Positions 13,952-19,307 of a DNA stretch of 21,094 nucleotides are shown piece by piece. How positions within the stretch are numbered: position 1 is the stretch's first letter; every line of letters begins with the position of its first letter. The notes beneath the pieces are model-generated. The model saw nothing but the letters and a program-made list of their open reading frames with translations. It searched no databases and was not told where the DNA came from. Made by a program: the position numbers and the translations under genes. This DNA is from Pseudomonas fluorescens (lineage in GTDB: Bacteria > Pseudomonadota > Alphaproteobacteria > UBA2136 > UBA6156), in the NCBI GenBank assembly GCA_003241595.1, contig QFOU01000021.1:1-21094 (forward strand), written 5' to 3'.

Positions 13952-14431
13952 TTAAAAACAGAATTTCAGTTCAGTAAGCCTTACAATGTCGTCGGCAGGA
14001 ATTTTCTTGTCGACATACAGCTCTCGCAGTCGATTCGACAGACCAACACTTAGACGCTGGCCCGCAACAAGCATATCAATCGCGTCTTGTATGTATCTGC
14101 TGCGATAGCCATGACGCGTCCCCCTCACAGGGAGTTGGTAGCGACGCCGAAGAAATAATCCGTAGATATCCGCAGTAAAGCCATCGTAGTACGTGACCAA
14201 TAAACCGTTATTCTTGCGGCGCATCTGATTATTCACTACCCGCATGGCTTTGCCATGGACAGGATCGGACTCGGTTGGCCAAATATTCGTCTGGTCATAG
14301 ACTGCAATTGCCGCACGATATTTCTCGGATAAGTCGATTTTCTGAATTGCATCCTCAGCCTTGGTCAGAGACACATGCTTACGATGTAAGATTGTACGTA
14401 CCGAACGTGCGGCACTGCTTCTTTTTGACAT
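13952..14431 (-). CDS. Basic protein of unknown function
   Basis: From ATG 14431 (GAGG ten bases upstream; ATG 14449 and TTG 14455 are possible longer starts) the product has 159 residues. It is strongly basic, with no signal peptide or membrane helix. It has clusters of Arg/Lys at 1-18, 71-73, 95-97 and 103-112, aromatic residues in the middle (VTYYDGFTADIYGLF, 79-93) and a C-terminal acidic/basic helix ending LTELKFCF. The charge suggests nucleic-acid binding, but I recognise no fold. It interrupts two housekeeping genes (greA and tsaC) and has its own candidate promoter and a shared terminator, so it may be a lineage-specific or acquired gene. That is inference. Confidence 0.65.
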   Translation of the reverse strand: MSKRSSAARSVRTILHRKHVSLTKAEDAIQKIDLSEKYRAAIAVYDQTNIWPTESDPVHGKAMRVVNNQMRRKNNGLLVTYYDGFTADIYGLFLRRRYQLPVRGTRHGYRSRYIQDAIDMLVAGQRLSVGLSNRLRELYVDKKIPADDIVRLTELKFCF

Positions 14432-14485
14432 GGCGATAGAACCTCGCATACGCAAAACAAACGATAAGAGTGGATCGAGATCTTT

Positions 14486-14514
14486 TATTTATCAGCGAAT
14501 CCTGTTCTCATCAA
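14486..14514 (-). promoter_or_regulatory. Candidate promoter of the basic-protein gene
   Basis: On the minus strand TTGATG (14514-14509) and TAAATA (14491-14486) are 17 bases apart. A perfect inverted repeat ATAGCG-AAA-CGCTAT (14518-14532) sits directly upstream of the -35 and could be an operator. The -10 is weak. Confidence 0.35.
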
Positions 14515-14550
14515 GCGATAGCGAAACGCTATGTGTTGAGCCTAAACCAA

Positions 14551-15141
14551 CTACCGTAGCCACTGGTTGGTGTGGGGATTGAAAATACGCGAAGGCACTC
14601 CGGACAGAGTATTTGGTAAAGTGAGTGCCAAAACCGAATCGGGGATTTGCGAATCATGGATAGCAGCAGGTTCACCGGAAATATTGAGACTGGTGCTGAC
14701 TAACGGCTGGCCCGCGGCCTTAAGATAGGCTTGCATATAGTGTGGATGCGGACAACGCACAGCAATAGTGCGAGCGGCATAATGAGTGGTGGGTGTGGCG
14801 GGTTGGGTCAGGAGTTCCGGCAGGCTGGGAAGCGCCGGAAGAATGAGGGTGATGGGCGGTTGAAAGGACTGCCAGCAGACTTCTAAAGAGGCTTCCTCAC
14901 GCGGGGTAAGCGGGGGGCATAGGCGGCTAAGTTCGGCGGGTGATTGCACTAACAAGATGAAGCCTTTGGCGGGGTCGCGTTGTTTGAGTTCCAGCAGGTT
15001 TTGCAAGGCCGTGGGGTTGAAAGGATCGGCCACATACCCGTAGACGCCTTCGGCGGGGGCGGCGCAGACTTCTCCGGCATGGATGGCTTTGGCCCATGCT
15101 GTAAGTTCGGCGGGTGTCCAAGACGTGTGATGAGGTTGCAT
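14551..15141 (-). CDS. tsaC: L-threonylcarbamoyladenylate synthase (YrdC/TsaC family)
   Basis: This enzyme makes threonylcarbamoyl-AMP from threonine, bicarbonate and ATP, the first step of the t6A37 modification in tRNAs reading ANN codons. The 196-residue product has the length of the short single-domain TsaC form. It shows PAEGVYGYVADPFN (29-42), KQRDPAKGFILL (53-64) with the basic ATP-binding residues, and STSLNISG (149-156), the usual STSAN.SG. The canonical PTE reads PAE, losing a Thr that is common in the family. No Shine-Dalgarno sequence precedes ATG 15141, and a candidate promoter places +1 at the ATG, so the message may be leaderless. Members of the same superfamily include HypF and YciO domains, so the assignment as TsaC rests on length and motifs. 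Confidence 0.88.
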   Translation of the reverse strand: MQPHHTSWTPAELTAWAKAIHAGEVCAAPAEGVYGYVADPFNPTALQNLLELKQRDPAKGFILLVQSPAELSRLCPPLTPREEASLEVCWQSFQPPITLILPALPSLPELLTQPATPTTHYAARTIAVRCPHPHYMQAYLKAAGQPLVSTSLNISGEPAAIHDSQIPDSVLALTLPNTLSGVPSRIFNPHTNQWLR

Positions 15142-15147
15142 AAGGGG

Positions 15148-15176
15148 GTGATAGGGATTTTTAGCTGATACTGCAA
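15148..15176 (-). promoter_or_regulatory. Candidate tsaC promoter giving a leaderless message
   Basis: TTGCAG (15176-15171) and TATCAC (15153-15148) are 17 bases apart on the minus strand. The predicted +1 falls on or next to the A of the tsaC ATG (15141). The bases between are CCCCTT, with no ribosome site. Confidence 0.4.
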
Positions 15177-15276
15177 GAGGTTTGACAGGGAAGGTGACGT
15201 AGTTTAGGTGTGGATTAATCCCTCACTTTTGTATTGCGTATTCTTTCCCCTCTCTCATCTTCAAAGGATGACTTCG

Positions 15277-15591
15277 ATGTTTTCACTCGATGCAACCCCT
15301 GCTCTGCGCGCAAGTTTTGGTGCGGCCCATGATGTGTTTGGTGTGGAATCCGAGCACATACGTGGTCGTGTGTTTTTCAAAAAAACCCAGCCTGATCCTG
15401 TTGATGCCGTGACTGTTTTTGAACATGTGAAGCATGCTTCTGAAATTGTCGGCCTTCGTATGGACGAGTTCGTGCAAAATAATCCTTCGGCGCCTCTGCT
15501 CCGGCGCCATCTTCAGCACAAGAAGGTGATTGCCGAACAGTTGGTGTCCATCCCCGGGTTGGAATTTGACGGTTTTATGCCGCGTCATTAA
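15277..15591 (+). CDS. Small cytoplasmic protein of unknown function
   Basis: ATG 15277 has AAAGGA (15263-15268) eight bases upstream, which favours it over the ATG at 15268 and the longer open frame. The product has 104 residues, mixed alpha/beta by appearance, with no signal peptide or membrane segment. Recognisable stretches are SEHIRGRVFFKK, the helical EHVKHASEIVGLRMDEF and a basic RRHLQHKK. I recognise no family. It stands alone between divergent tsaC and convergent tadA, with a strong terminator behind it, which supports it as a real gene with its own transcript. Confidence 0.7.
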   Translation: MFSLDATPALRASFGAAHDVFGVESEHIRGRVFFKKTQPDPVDAVTVFEHVKHASEIVGLRMDEFVQNNPSAPLLRRHLQHKKVIAEQLVSIPGLEFDGFMPRH

Positions 15592-15608
15592 TCCGCCGCG
15601 CCCCTTCT

Positions 15609-15638
15609 GGGCCTGAGAAATTTTCTCAGGCCCTTTTT
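15609..15638 (+). terminator. Intrinsic terminator after the 104-aa protein gene
   Basis: GGGCCTGAGA (15609-15618) pairs perfectly with TCTCAGGCCC (15624-15633) around a 5-base loop, followed by TTTTT. The minus strand lacks a T run, so it works mainly in the plus direction. Confidence 0.9.
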
Positions 15639-15644
15639 ACTTGG

Positions 15645-16103
15645 TTAGCGAAGGGTTTTGAAGAAGTCTTGCAGAAGGGTACGACAGGATTCTTCCTCGA
15701 TGCCGCCGAGAATCTCGGGCTTAAAATGCATATGCTGGGGCACACGGGCACCGTTAGTGGTGCCGCCGGATTTGGGATCGTAGGCACCGAAAATGACGGT
15801 GCCGACGCGGGCGTGACACAGGGCGGCCATGCACATGGCGCAGGGTTCGAGGGTGACGGCGAGGGTGCAGTCTTCGAAATAGCGGCGGGATTTCAGGCCT
15901 TCGGTCAGAGCGAGGATCTCGGCATGGGCCAGCGGGTTTTGGGTGGTTTCCACATGGTTATGGGCGGTGGCGAGGATTTGGCCGGTGGCGTCCATCAGCA
16001 CCGCAGCTATCGGCACCTCTCCCACACTTACCGCTTGCTTAGCGGATGCCAAGGCAAGCTGCATAATTGCATTGGGAGCGAGGGTGGATGGATTGTGGGA
16101 CAT
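15645..16103 (-). CDS. tadA: tRNA-specific adenosine deaminase (A34 to inosine)
   Basis: TadA deaminates adenosine 34 in the anticodon of tRNA-Arg(ACG) to inosine. The 152-residue product from ATG 16103 has the cytidine-deaminase fold motifs: NPLAHAEILAL with H60-A-E62 (zinc ligand and proton-shuttling Glu) and EPCAMCMAAL with C88 and C91 (zinc ligands). The substrate-loop segment GAYDPKSGG (106-114) is also typical of TadA rather than of guanine or cytosine deaminases. The frame is open further upstream, but that part runs into the divergent gene at 16129. No ribosome site precedes the ATG; a possible promoter puts +1 only about three bases before it. Confidence 0.93.
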   Translation of the reverse strand: MSHNPSTLAPNAIMQLALASAKQAVSVGEVPIAAVLMDATGQILATAHNHVETTQNPLAHAEILALTEGLKSRRYFEDCTLAVTLEPCAMCMAALCHARVGTVIFGAYDPKSGGTTNGARVPQHMHFKPEILGGIEEESCRTLLQDFFKTLR

Positions 16104-16112
16104 GGTGGAGAT

Positions 16113-16141
16113 GATATAGGATGATTTGATGAACACTACAA
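16113..16141 (-). promoter_or_regulatory. Candidate tadA promoter inside the start of the divergent gene
   Basis: TTGTAG (16141-16136) and TATATC (16118-16113) are 17 bases apart on the minus strand. The predicted +1 is near 16106, three bases before the tadA ATG. The -35 lies within the coding start of the hydrolase gene. Confidence 0.35.
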
Positions 16142-16842
16142 CCGGGGCACGTCCCACCATCGGCATTCTTATGGATTGGCAAGTTAAGGGTAGCTATAGC
16201 CCGCGCCCGCATTATGCCATTCGCGACAGTTATTTTCAGGCCGTATGGGACGCTGGAGGCCTGCCGGTTGGTTTGCCGTTGTTGGAAGCGGCGGGTAACC
16301 AGTACATGGCGCATGTAGATGGTGTAGTTGTGCCCGGCGGTGATTACCCCAGCCCCAGCCGTTGGTACGGCGATAGCCATGGAATTGTGGATGAGCACCC
16401 CCGCAGCGTGGTGAACGAGCAGTTGATTCGGGATCTTCTCTTATTGGACAAACCGTTTTTGGCAATTTGCGCGGGGCATCAGGAGCTAGCGGCGGCAACC
16501 GGTGGCTTGTTGTACTGGCGCGTAAAGGAAAGCTTGCCGGGCGCGGGGAACCACCGTGGTGTGGATCCGACCGAACCTACACACAGTGTCAATGTGGTGG
16601 CTGGCACTTTGCTGCACCGTTTGGTGAAGACTGAGAGTTTTGAGGTGAACAGTCATCACCATGAGGCTGTGCGGAGTTTGGGTGATGGCTTGGTCGTGAG
16701 TGGGCGGGCCCCGGATGGGGTGATCGAAGCGATTGAGGTGCCGGGCAAGCGGTTTGCGTTGGGGGTGCAATGGCACCCGGAGTTTGGGCTGAGTGAGGCG
16801 GATCACGCTTTATTTGTTGGACTTGTTGAAGCCGCCCGATAG
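16129..16842 (+). CDS. Class I glutamine-amidotransferase-like hydrolase (peptidase C26 / PuuD type)
   Basis: The 237-residue product starts at ATG 16129 with AGGA seven bases upstream. It has the catalytic triad of this fold: nucleophile Cys114 in LAICAGHQE (111-119), and His216 and Glu218 in GVQWHPEF (212-219). The opening RPTIGILMDW, the DGVVVPGGDYPSP stretch (64-76) and NSHHHEAV (174-181) match the C26 group. That group hydrolyses gamma-glutamyl bonds, for example gamma-glutamyl-GABA in putrescine breakdown (PuuD). The nucleophile elbow reads CAGH rather than the common CRGxQ, so the substrate may differ. No polyamine gene is nearby. It is divergent from tadA across 25 bp. Confidence 0.87.
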   Translation: MNTTTGARPTIGILMDWQVKGSYSPRPHYAIRDSYFQAVWDAGGLPVGLPLLEAAGNQYMAHVDGVVVPGGDYPSPSRWYGDSHGIVDEHPRSVVNEQLIRDLLLLDKPFLAICAGHQELAAATGGLLYWRVKESLPGAGNHRGVDPTEPTHSVNVVAGTLLHRLVKTESFEVNSHHHEAVRSLGDGLVVSGRAPDGVIEAIEVPGKRFALGVQWHPEFGLSEADHALFVGLVEAAR

Positions 16843-16855
16843 GCGGTTTCTTCTT
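16828..16855 (+). terminator. Intrinsic terminator overlapping the end of the C26 hydrolase gene
   Basis: GAAGCCGCC (16828-16836) pairs with GGCGGTTTC (16842-16850), one G-T pair, around a 5-base loop, then TTCTT. The stop codon lies inside. The T run is broken, so it may be leaky towards rluB. Confidence 0.5.
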
Positions 16856-16896
16856 AAGGGGTTGCTTTTTCAACGCCGTGGCCCCACAAGGGCTGT

Positions 16897-17643
16897 ATGA
16901 GATTGAATGTGTTCCTTCAACGGGCGGGTGTGGGCAGTCGGCGTGAGGCCGAGCGCCTGGTACAGGCAGGCAGTGTGACCGTGGATGGCGTAGTGGCCAC
17001 CGTGACCACCCAGGTGGAAGACAGCAGTGTTGTGGCTGTGGATGGCAAGGTGGTGGGGATTGAGAGTAGTCCGTTGCCGCGGATTTTTAAGTATCATAAG
17101 CCGGTCGGCGTCATCATTACCGCGCGCGACCATGAGGGGCGCAAGACACTTTATGATGCTTTGGCTGAAATGCCCAATGCCGATACATTGCCGCGCTTAA
17201 TGCCGGTGGGGCGTTTGGACTTGAACAGTGAAGGCCTGCTGTTGTTGACGACGGATGGCGGGTTGGCACAGACACTGATGTCGCCCAAGACCGCGTTGCG
17301 GCGCGAATATCATGTGCGGGTGTTTGGTGAGTTGAGCGAGATTCAGTTGGCGCAATTCCGGAAGGGTGTGACCATTGATGGCGTGTGGTATCGCGGTGCC
17401 GAAGTTGAGCTTTTTGATGTGGGTGAAAGCAAGCGCAACCGGTGGTACAGTGTCGTACTGACCGAGGGCAAGAACCGCGAAATCCGTCGTATTTTCAATT
17501 TCTTCAACTGCGAGGTGAACAGATTGCTTCGGGTACAATATGGCCCGTTTAGATTGGAAGAGATGCCGAAACATGCGCTGCAAGAAGTGAGTGCGGGTGA
17601 GGTTAAGGCGTTGTTGAAGGAGCTGGGTAACGATGGCGAATAA
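16897..17643 (+). CDS. rluB: RsuA/RluB-family rRNA pseudouridine synthase
   Basis: This family isomerises a uridine in rRNA; RluB acts on 23S rRNA near position 2605. The 248-residue product has an N-terminal S4 RNA-binding domain (RLNVFLQRAGVGSRREAERL, residues 2-21) and the catalytic motif VGRLDLNSEGLLLLTTDG (104-121) with Asp108. The closing motif EGKNREIRRIF (near 191-201) belongs to the RsuA/RluB/RluE/RluF branch. RluB rather than RsuA is preferred for KPVGVI and overall pattern, but the exact target cannot be fixed from sequence. AAGGG lies just before ATG 16897. It overlaps rsmD by 11 bp, so both rRNA-modifying enzymes are probably made from one message. Confidence 0.9.
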   Translation: MRLNVFLQRAGVGSRREAERLVQAGSVTVDGVVATVTTQVEDSSVVAVDGKVVGIESSPLPRIFKYHKPVGVIITARDHEGRKTLYDALAEMPNADTLPRLMPVGRLDLNSEGLLLLTTDGGLAQTLMSPKTALRREYHVRVFGELSEIQLAQFRKGVTIDGVWYRGAEVELFDVGESKRNRWYSVVLTEGKNREIRRIFNFFNCEVNRLLRVQYGPFRLEEMPKHALQEVSAGEVKALLKELGNDGE

Positions 17644-18172
17644 TGTTTTTTATGATCACATTATCGCAGGCAGTTTAAAGGGCCGGAAAGTTGTTTTGCC
17701 CAAGAGTGATGGGGTGCGGCCAAGCAAGAATCGGGTGAAGCAGGCGGTGTTTAATTTGTTGGGCGCGCGCGTGGAATGGGAGGGTGCGGTGGTGCTCGAT
17801 CTGTTCTGTGGCAGTGGGGCTTGGGGTTTGGAAGCCTTGAGCCGTGGTGCCAAAAGCGTGATTTGCGTGGATGTGGATGAACGGGTGGCAGCTGAGAATA
17901 TCAAGAGCATGGGTGCCAGCGGTTGCAAGGCCGTGAGTGCTGATGTGCGGCTGTGGAAGCCCCCTGCCCTTGCGGATGTGGTGTTGCTGGACCCGCCGTA
18001 TGGCAAGAGTTTAGCGCAGGCGGTGGTGAAGCGTGCTGGTGAATTTGGTAAATCCGGTAGTTGGTGGTGCGTGGAAACCGGTACGGATGACGAGATCATC
18101 TGGGATGGATTTGAGGATGTTAAATTCCGTGATTACGGCGCCAGCCGTGTGTGGATCGCCTTAAAGGCATAA
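17633..18172 (+). CDS. rsmD: 16S rRNA (guanine(966)-N(2))-methyltransferase
   Basis: RsmD methylates G966 of 16S rRNA within the assembled small subunit, with S-adenosylmethionine. The 179-residue product is of usual length. It shows IIAGSLKGRKV (10-20), RPSKNRVKQAVFNLL (29-43; the usual RPT..RVRE), the SAM-binding LDLFCGSGAWGLEALSRGA (55-73) and the catalytic DPPY (120-123). AAGGAG (17617-17622) is ten bases before the ATG and lies inside the end of the pseudouridine synthase gene, so translation is coupled. A symmetric terminator follows. Confidence 0.95.
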   Translation: MANNVFYDHIIAGSLKGRKVVLPKSDGVRPSKNRVKQAVFNLLGARVEWEGAVVLDLFCGSGAWGLEALSRGAKSVICVDVDERVAAENIKSMGASGCKAVSADVRLWKPPALADVVLLDPPYGKSLAQAVVKRAGEFGKSGSWWCVETGTDDEIIWDGFEDVKFRDYGASRVWIALKA

Positions 18173-18175
18173 GAA

Positions 18176-18200
18176 AAAGGCGCCGGAGACGGCGCCTTTC
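18176..18200. terminator. Bidirectional intrinsic terminator after rsmD
   Basis: AAAGGCGCCG (18176-18185) pairs perfectly with CGGCGCCTTT (18190-18199) around a GAGA tetraloop. T-rich tails follow on both strands (TTTCTT on plus, TTTTTCTT on minus). Confidence 0.92.
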
Positions 18201-18237
18201 TTATTCGTAAACTTATCCTCCCCCCTCAAGGAGAGAA

Positions 18238-18399
18238 CTAGCCGTGGGCGAGGTCGTGCGACTTGGAGTCGAGGCCGGTAACGCTCTGGTTCCGGCTGCC
18301 AACCTGCTTCATGGCGTCGATTTCGGCCTGGGTGGTAACCTGGGGCTTCTTATCTTGTGCCGTCGTAGAAGATGCAATGTGGTTCGTATTCGTATTCAT
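18238..18399 (-). CDS. Small hydrophilic protein of unknown function (53 aa)
   Basis: ATG 18399 is preceded by GGAGG with eight bases of spacing, one of the best ribosome sites in the window; this decides the start over a longer frame from 18429. The product is polar and rich in Ser, Thr, Asn, Gln and Asp, starting MNTNTNHIASSTTAQDKK and ending in a His/Asp tail (SHDLAHG). It is probably unstructured. It has no signal peptide or hydrophobic stretch. I know no homologue. A candidate promoter upstream and a shared terminator downstream support expression. Confidence 0.6.
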   Translation of the reverse strand: MNTNTNHIASSTTAQDKKPQVTTQAEIDAMKQVGSRNQSVTGLDSKSHDLAHG

Positions 18400-18452
18400 G
18401 ATGACGTCCTCCGGTAGGATATTTGCCAATTGATACGCAGTACGGGATCTGA

Positions 18453-18479
18453 ATTATGCCTGTTGAAGAACGCCGTCAA
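18453..18479 (-). promoter_or_regulatory. Candidate promoter of the 53-aa protein gene
   Basis: TTGACG (18479-18474) and CATAAT (18458-18453) each match five of six consensus bases, but the spacer is only 15. Predicted +1 near 18446 gives a ~47-base leader. Confidence 0.35.
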
Positions 18480-18544
18480 GCGGCTGCCGTGCAATGCAGC
18501 ATGGCGGCGAACAGGAGAGTGATACTTTTGCAGGCAGGCCGCAA

Positions 18545-18931
18545 TTAACCCATTACAACGTTGAGGGTGTAGGTCTCGCGGAAGTCTTCGGTCTGGTAGT
18601 TTTCCATCAGCCATATGAAGAAATCGTTGTCGGAATCTTCGGCGTAGGGGGCGGAGGTGCGGGCGAGTTCGAATTCCCCTTGGGTGGCAATGAGCCAGCG
18701 GCCGAAGTCGTCTTCGGTCAGTTCCAGATGAACCCCGCTGCTGAGGGTGACCGTGGTATTGACCAGACCCAGCAATGGACCCTGACCGGTTTTGAGGATG
18801 TACACCGGAGGTTGGATATCGACAAAGAAGCCATGGAAGGTTTCGGATTCGTAAGCGCAAGTGGTGCCGCAGGTGTGGGTATCGGTGAGATTAAGGCCGC
18901 GGGAGCGGTCGTAGAAGTCGCGGAGAATCAT
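18545..18931 (-). CDS. Protein of unknown function (128 aa) behind a consensus promoter
   Basis: The product is acidic and cytoplasmic by appearance. Residues 1-20 (MILRDFYDRSRGLNLTDT) lead into TCGTTCAYE, a C-x3-C pair at ~21-25. A stretch of short hydrophobic beta-like segments follows (FFVDIQPPVYILK, GLVNTTVTLSSGVHLEL), then an acidic C-terminal half (APYAEDSDNDFFIWLMENYQTEDF). I recognise no family. No good ribosome site precedes ATG 18931, which contrasts with the perfect promoter upstream. The next gene on this strand, 145 bp downstream, has its own candidate promoter. Confidence 0.65.
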   Translation of the reverse strand: MILRDFYDRSRGLNLTDTHTCGTTCAYESETFHGFFVDIQPPVYILKTGQGPLLGLVNTTVTLSSGVHLELTEDDFGRWLIATQGEFELARTSAPYAEDSDNDFFIWLMENYQTEDFRETYTLNVVMG

Positions 18932-18966
18932 GGAAAAGCGGCTCTTTTTAAGAATTTGTTGGATGA

Positions 18967-18996
18967 ATTATATACATAATATCTTGAAATGTCAAG
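18967..18996 (-). promoter_or_regulatory. Perfect sigma-70 consensus promoter with an operator-like inverted repeat
   Basis: On the minus strand TTGACA (18995-18990) and TATAAT (18972-18967) are exactly 17 bases apart: all 12 consensus bases. CTTGA-AATG-TCAAG (plus strand, 18983-18996) is a perfect inverted repeat over the -35. Predicted +1 near 18960, about 29 bases before the 128-aa gene. Confidence 0.8.
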
Positions 18997-19030
18997 TAAA
19001 AAGACACTTGCACGGGTGAGTGGCGGGCAT

Positions 19031-19103
19031 TGATTTGGTTGGGGTTTTCGGGTGAGGTTTGGCGAGGGTTGAGCAAGGGTATTTGATAAGATTGAGGTTT
19101 GGC
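19031..19103. repeat. G-rich stretch with an 11-bp direct repeat
   Basis: TGAGGTTTGGC occurs at 19053-19063 and again at 19093-19103, 40 bp apart, within a run of many short G tracts (19036-19079). It lies upstream of the promoter at 18967-18996 and contains no gene I can support. Its role is unknown. Confidence 0.4.
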
Positions 19104-19176
19104 TTGCGCGATCGTTGCTCACTTGCGCAGATTTGGGCGATTGAGTTCTTCAGAAAAGCCGTGCAGTGAGAACTCT

Positions 19177-19283
19177 TGTTCCGGACACGGATTGGGTGCC
19201 CCGATTCTGTTCCAGAATCGACCCAACCACGTTCCAGGATGACAGCTTCGCTGTGGCAGGGGCAAGCCCCTACAACCCCATCC
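19177..19283. repeat. Cluster of palindromes downstream of mutL (REP-like intergenic element)
   Basis: CGATTCTG-TTC-CAGAATCG (19202-19220) is perfect and is enclosed by TTGGGT (19192-19197) and ACCCAA (19221-19226). A second unit is enclosed by GGATG (19237-19241) and CATCC (19279-19283), and holds ACAGC-TTC-GCTGT (19242-19254) and AGGGG-CAAG-CCCCT (19258-19271). GTTCC(G/A)G(G/A)A recurs at 19179, 19209 and 19231 (the last with an extra G). This resembles dispersed palindromic elements, but I cannot see other copies in this window. Confidence 0.55.
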
Positions 19284-19307
19284 GTCTCCGCAGTGAGTAT
19301 TTAATAT

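Noticed and set aside
14518..14532. ATAGCG-AAA-CGCTAT as the tsaC terminator
   Set aside because: No T run follows on the minus strand. It fits an operator better than a terminator.
15669..16124. Gly-rich plus-strand open frame
   Set aside because: It is a mirror of tadA, whose catalytic motifs are clear on the minus strand.
18396..18979. Open frames on both strands overlapping the 128-aa gene
   Set aside because: They have no start signals. The frame at 18545-18931 has the promoter and the more protein-like composition.
18928..19122. Minus-strand open frame of 64 residues upstream of the 128-aa gene
   Set aside because: It spans the perfect promoter and the repeat region, has no ribosome site and its composition looks non-coding.
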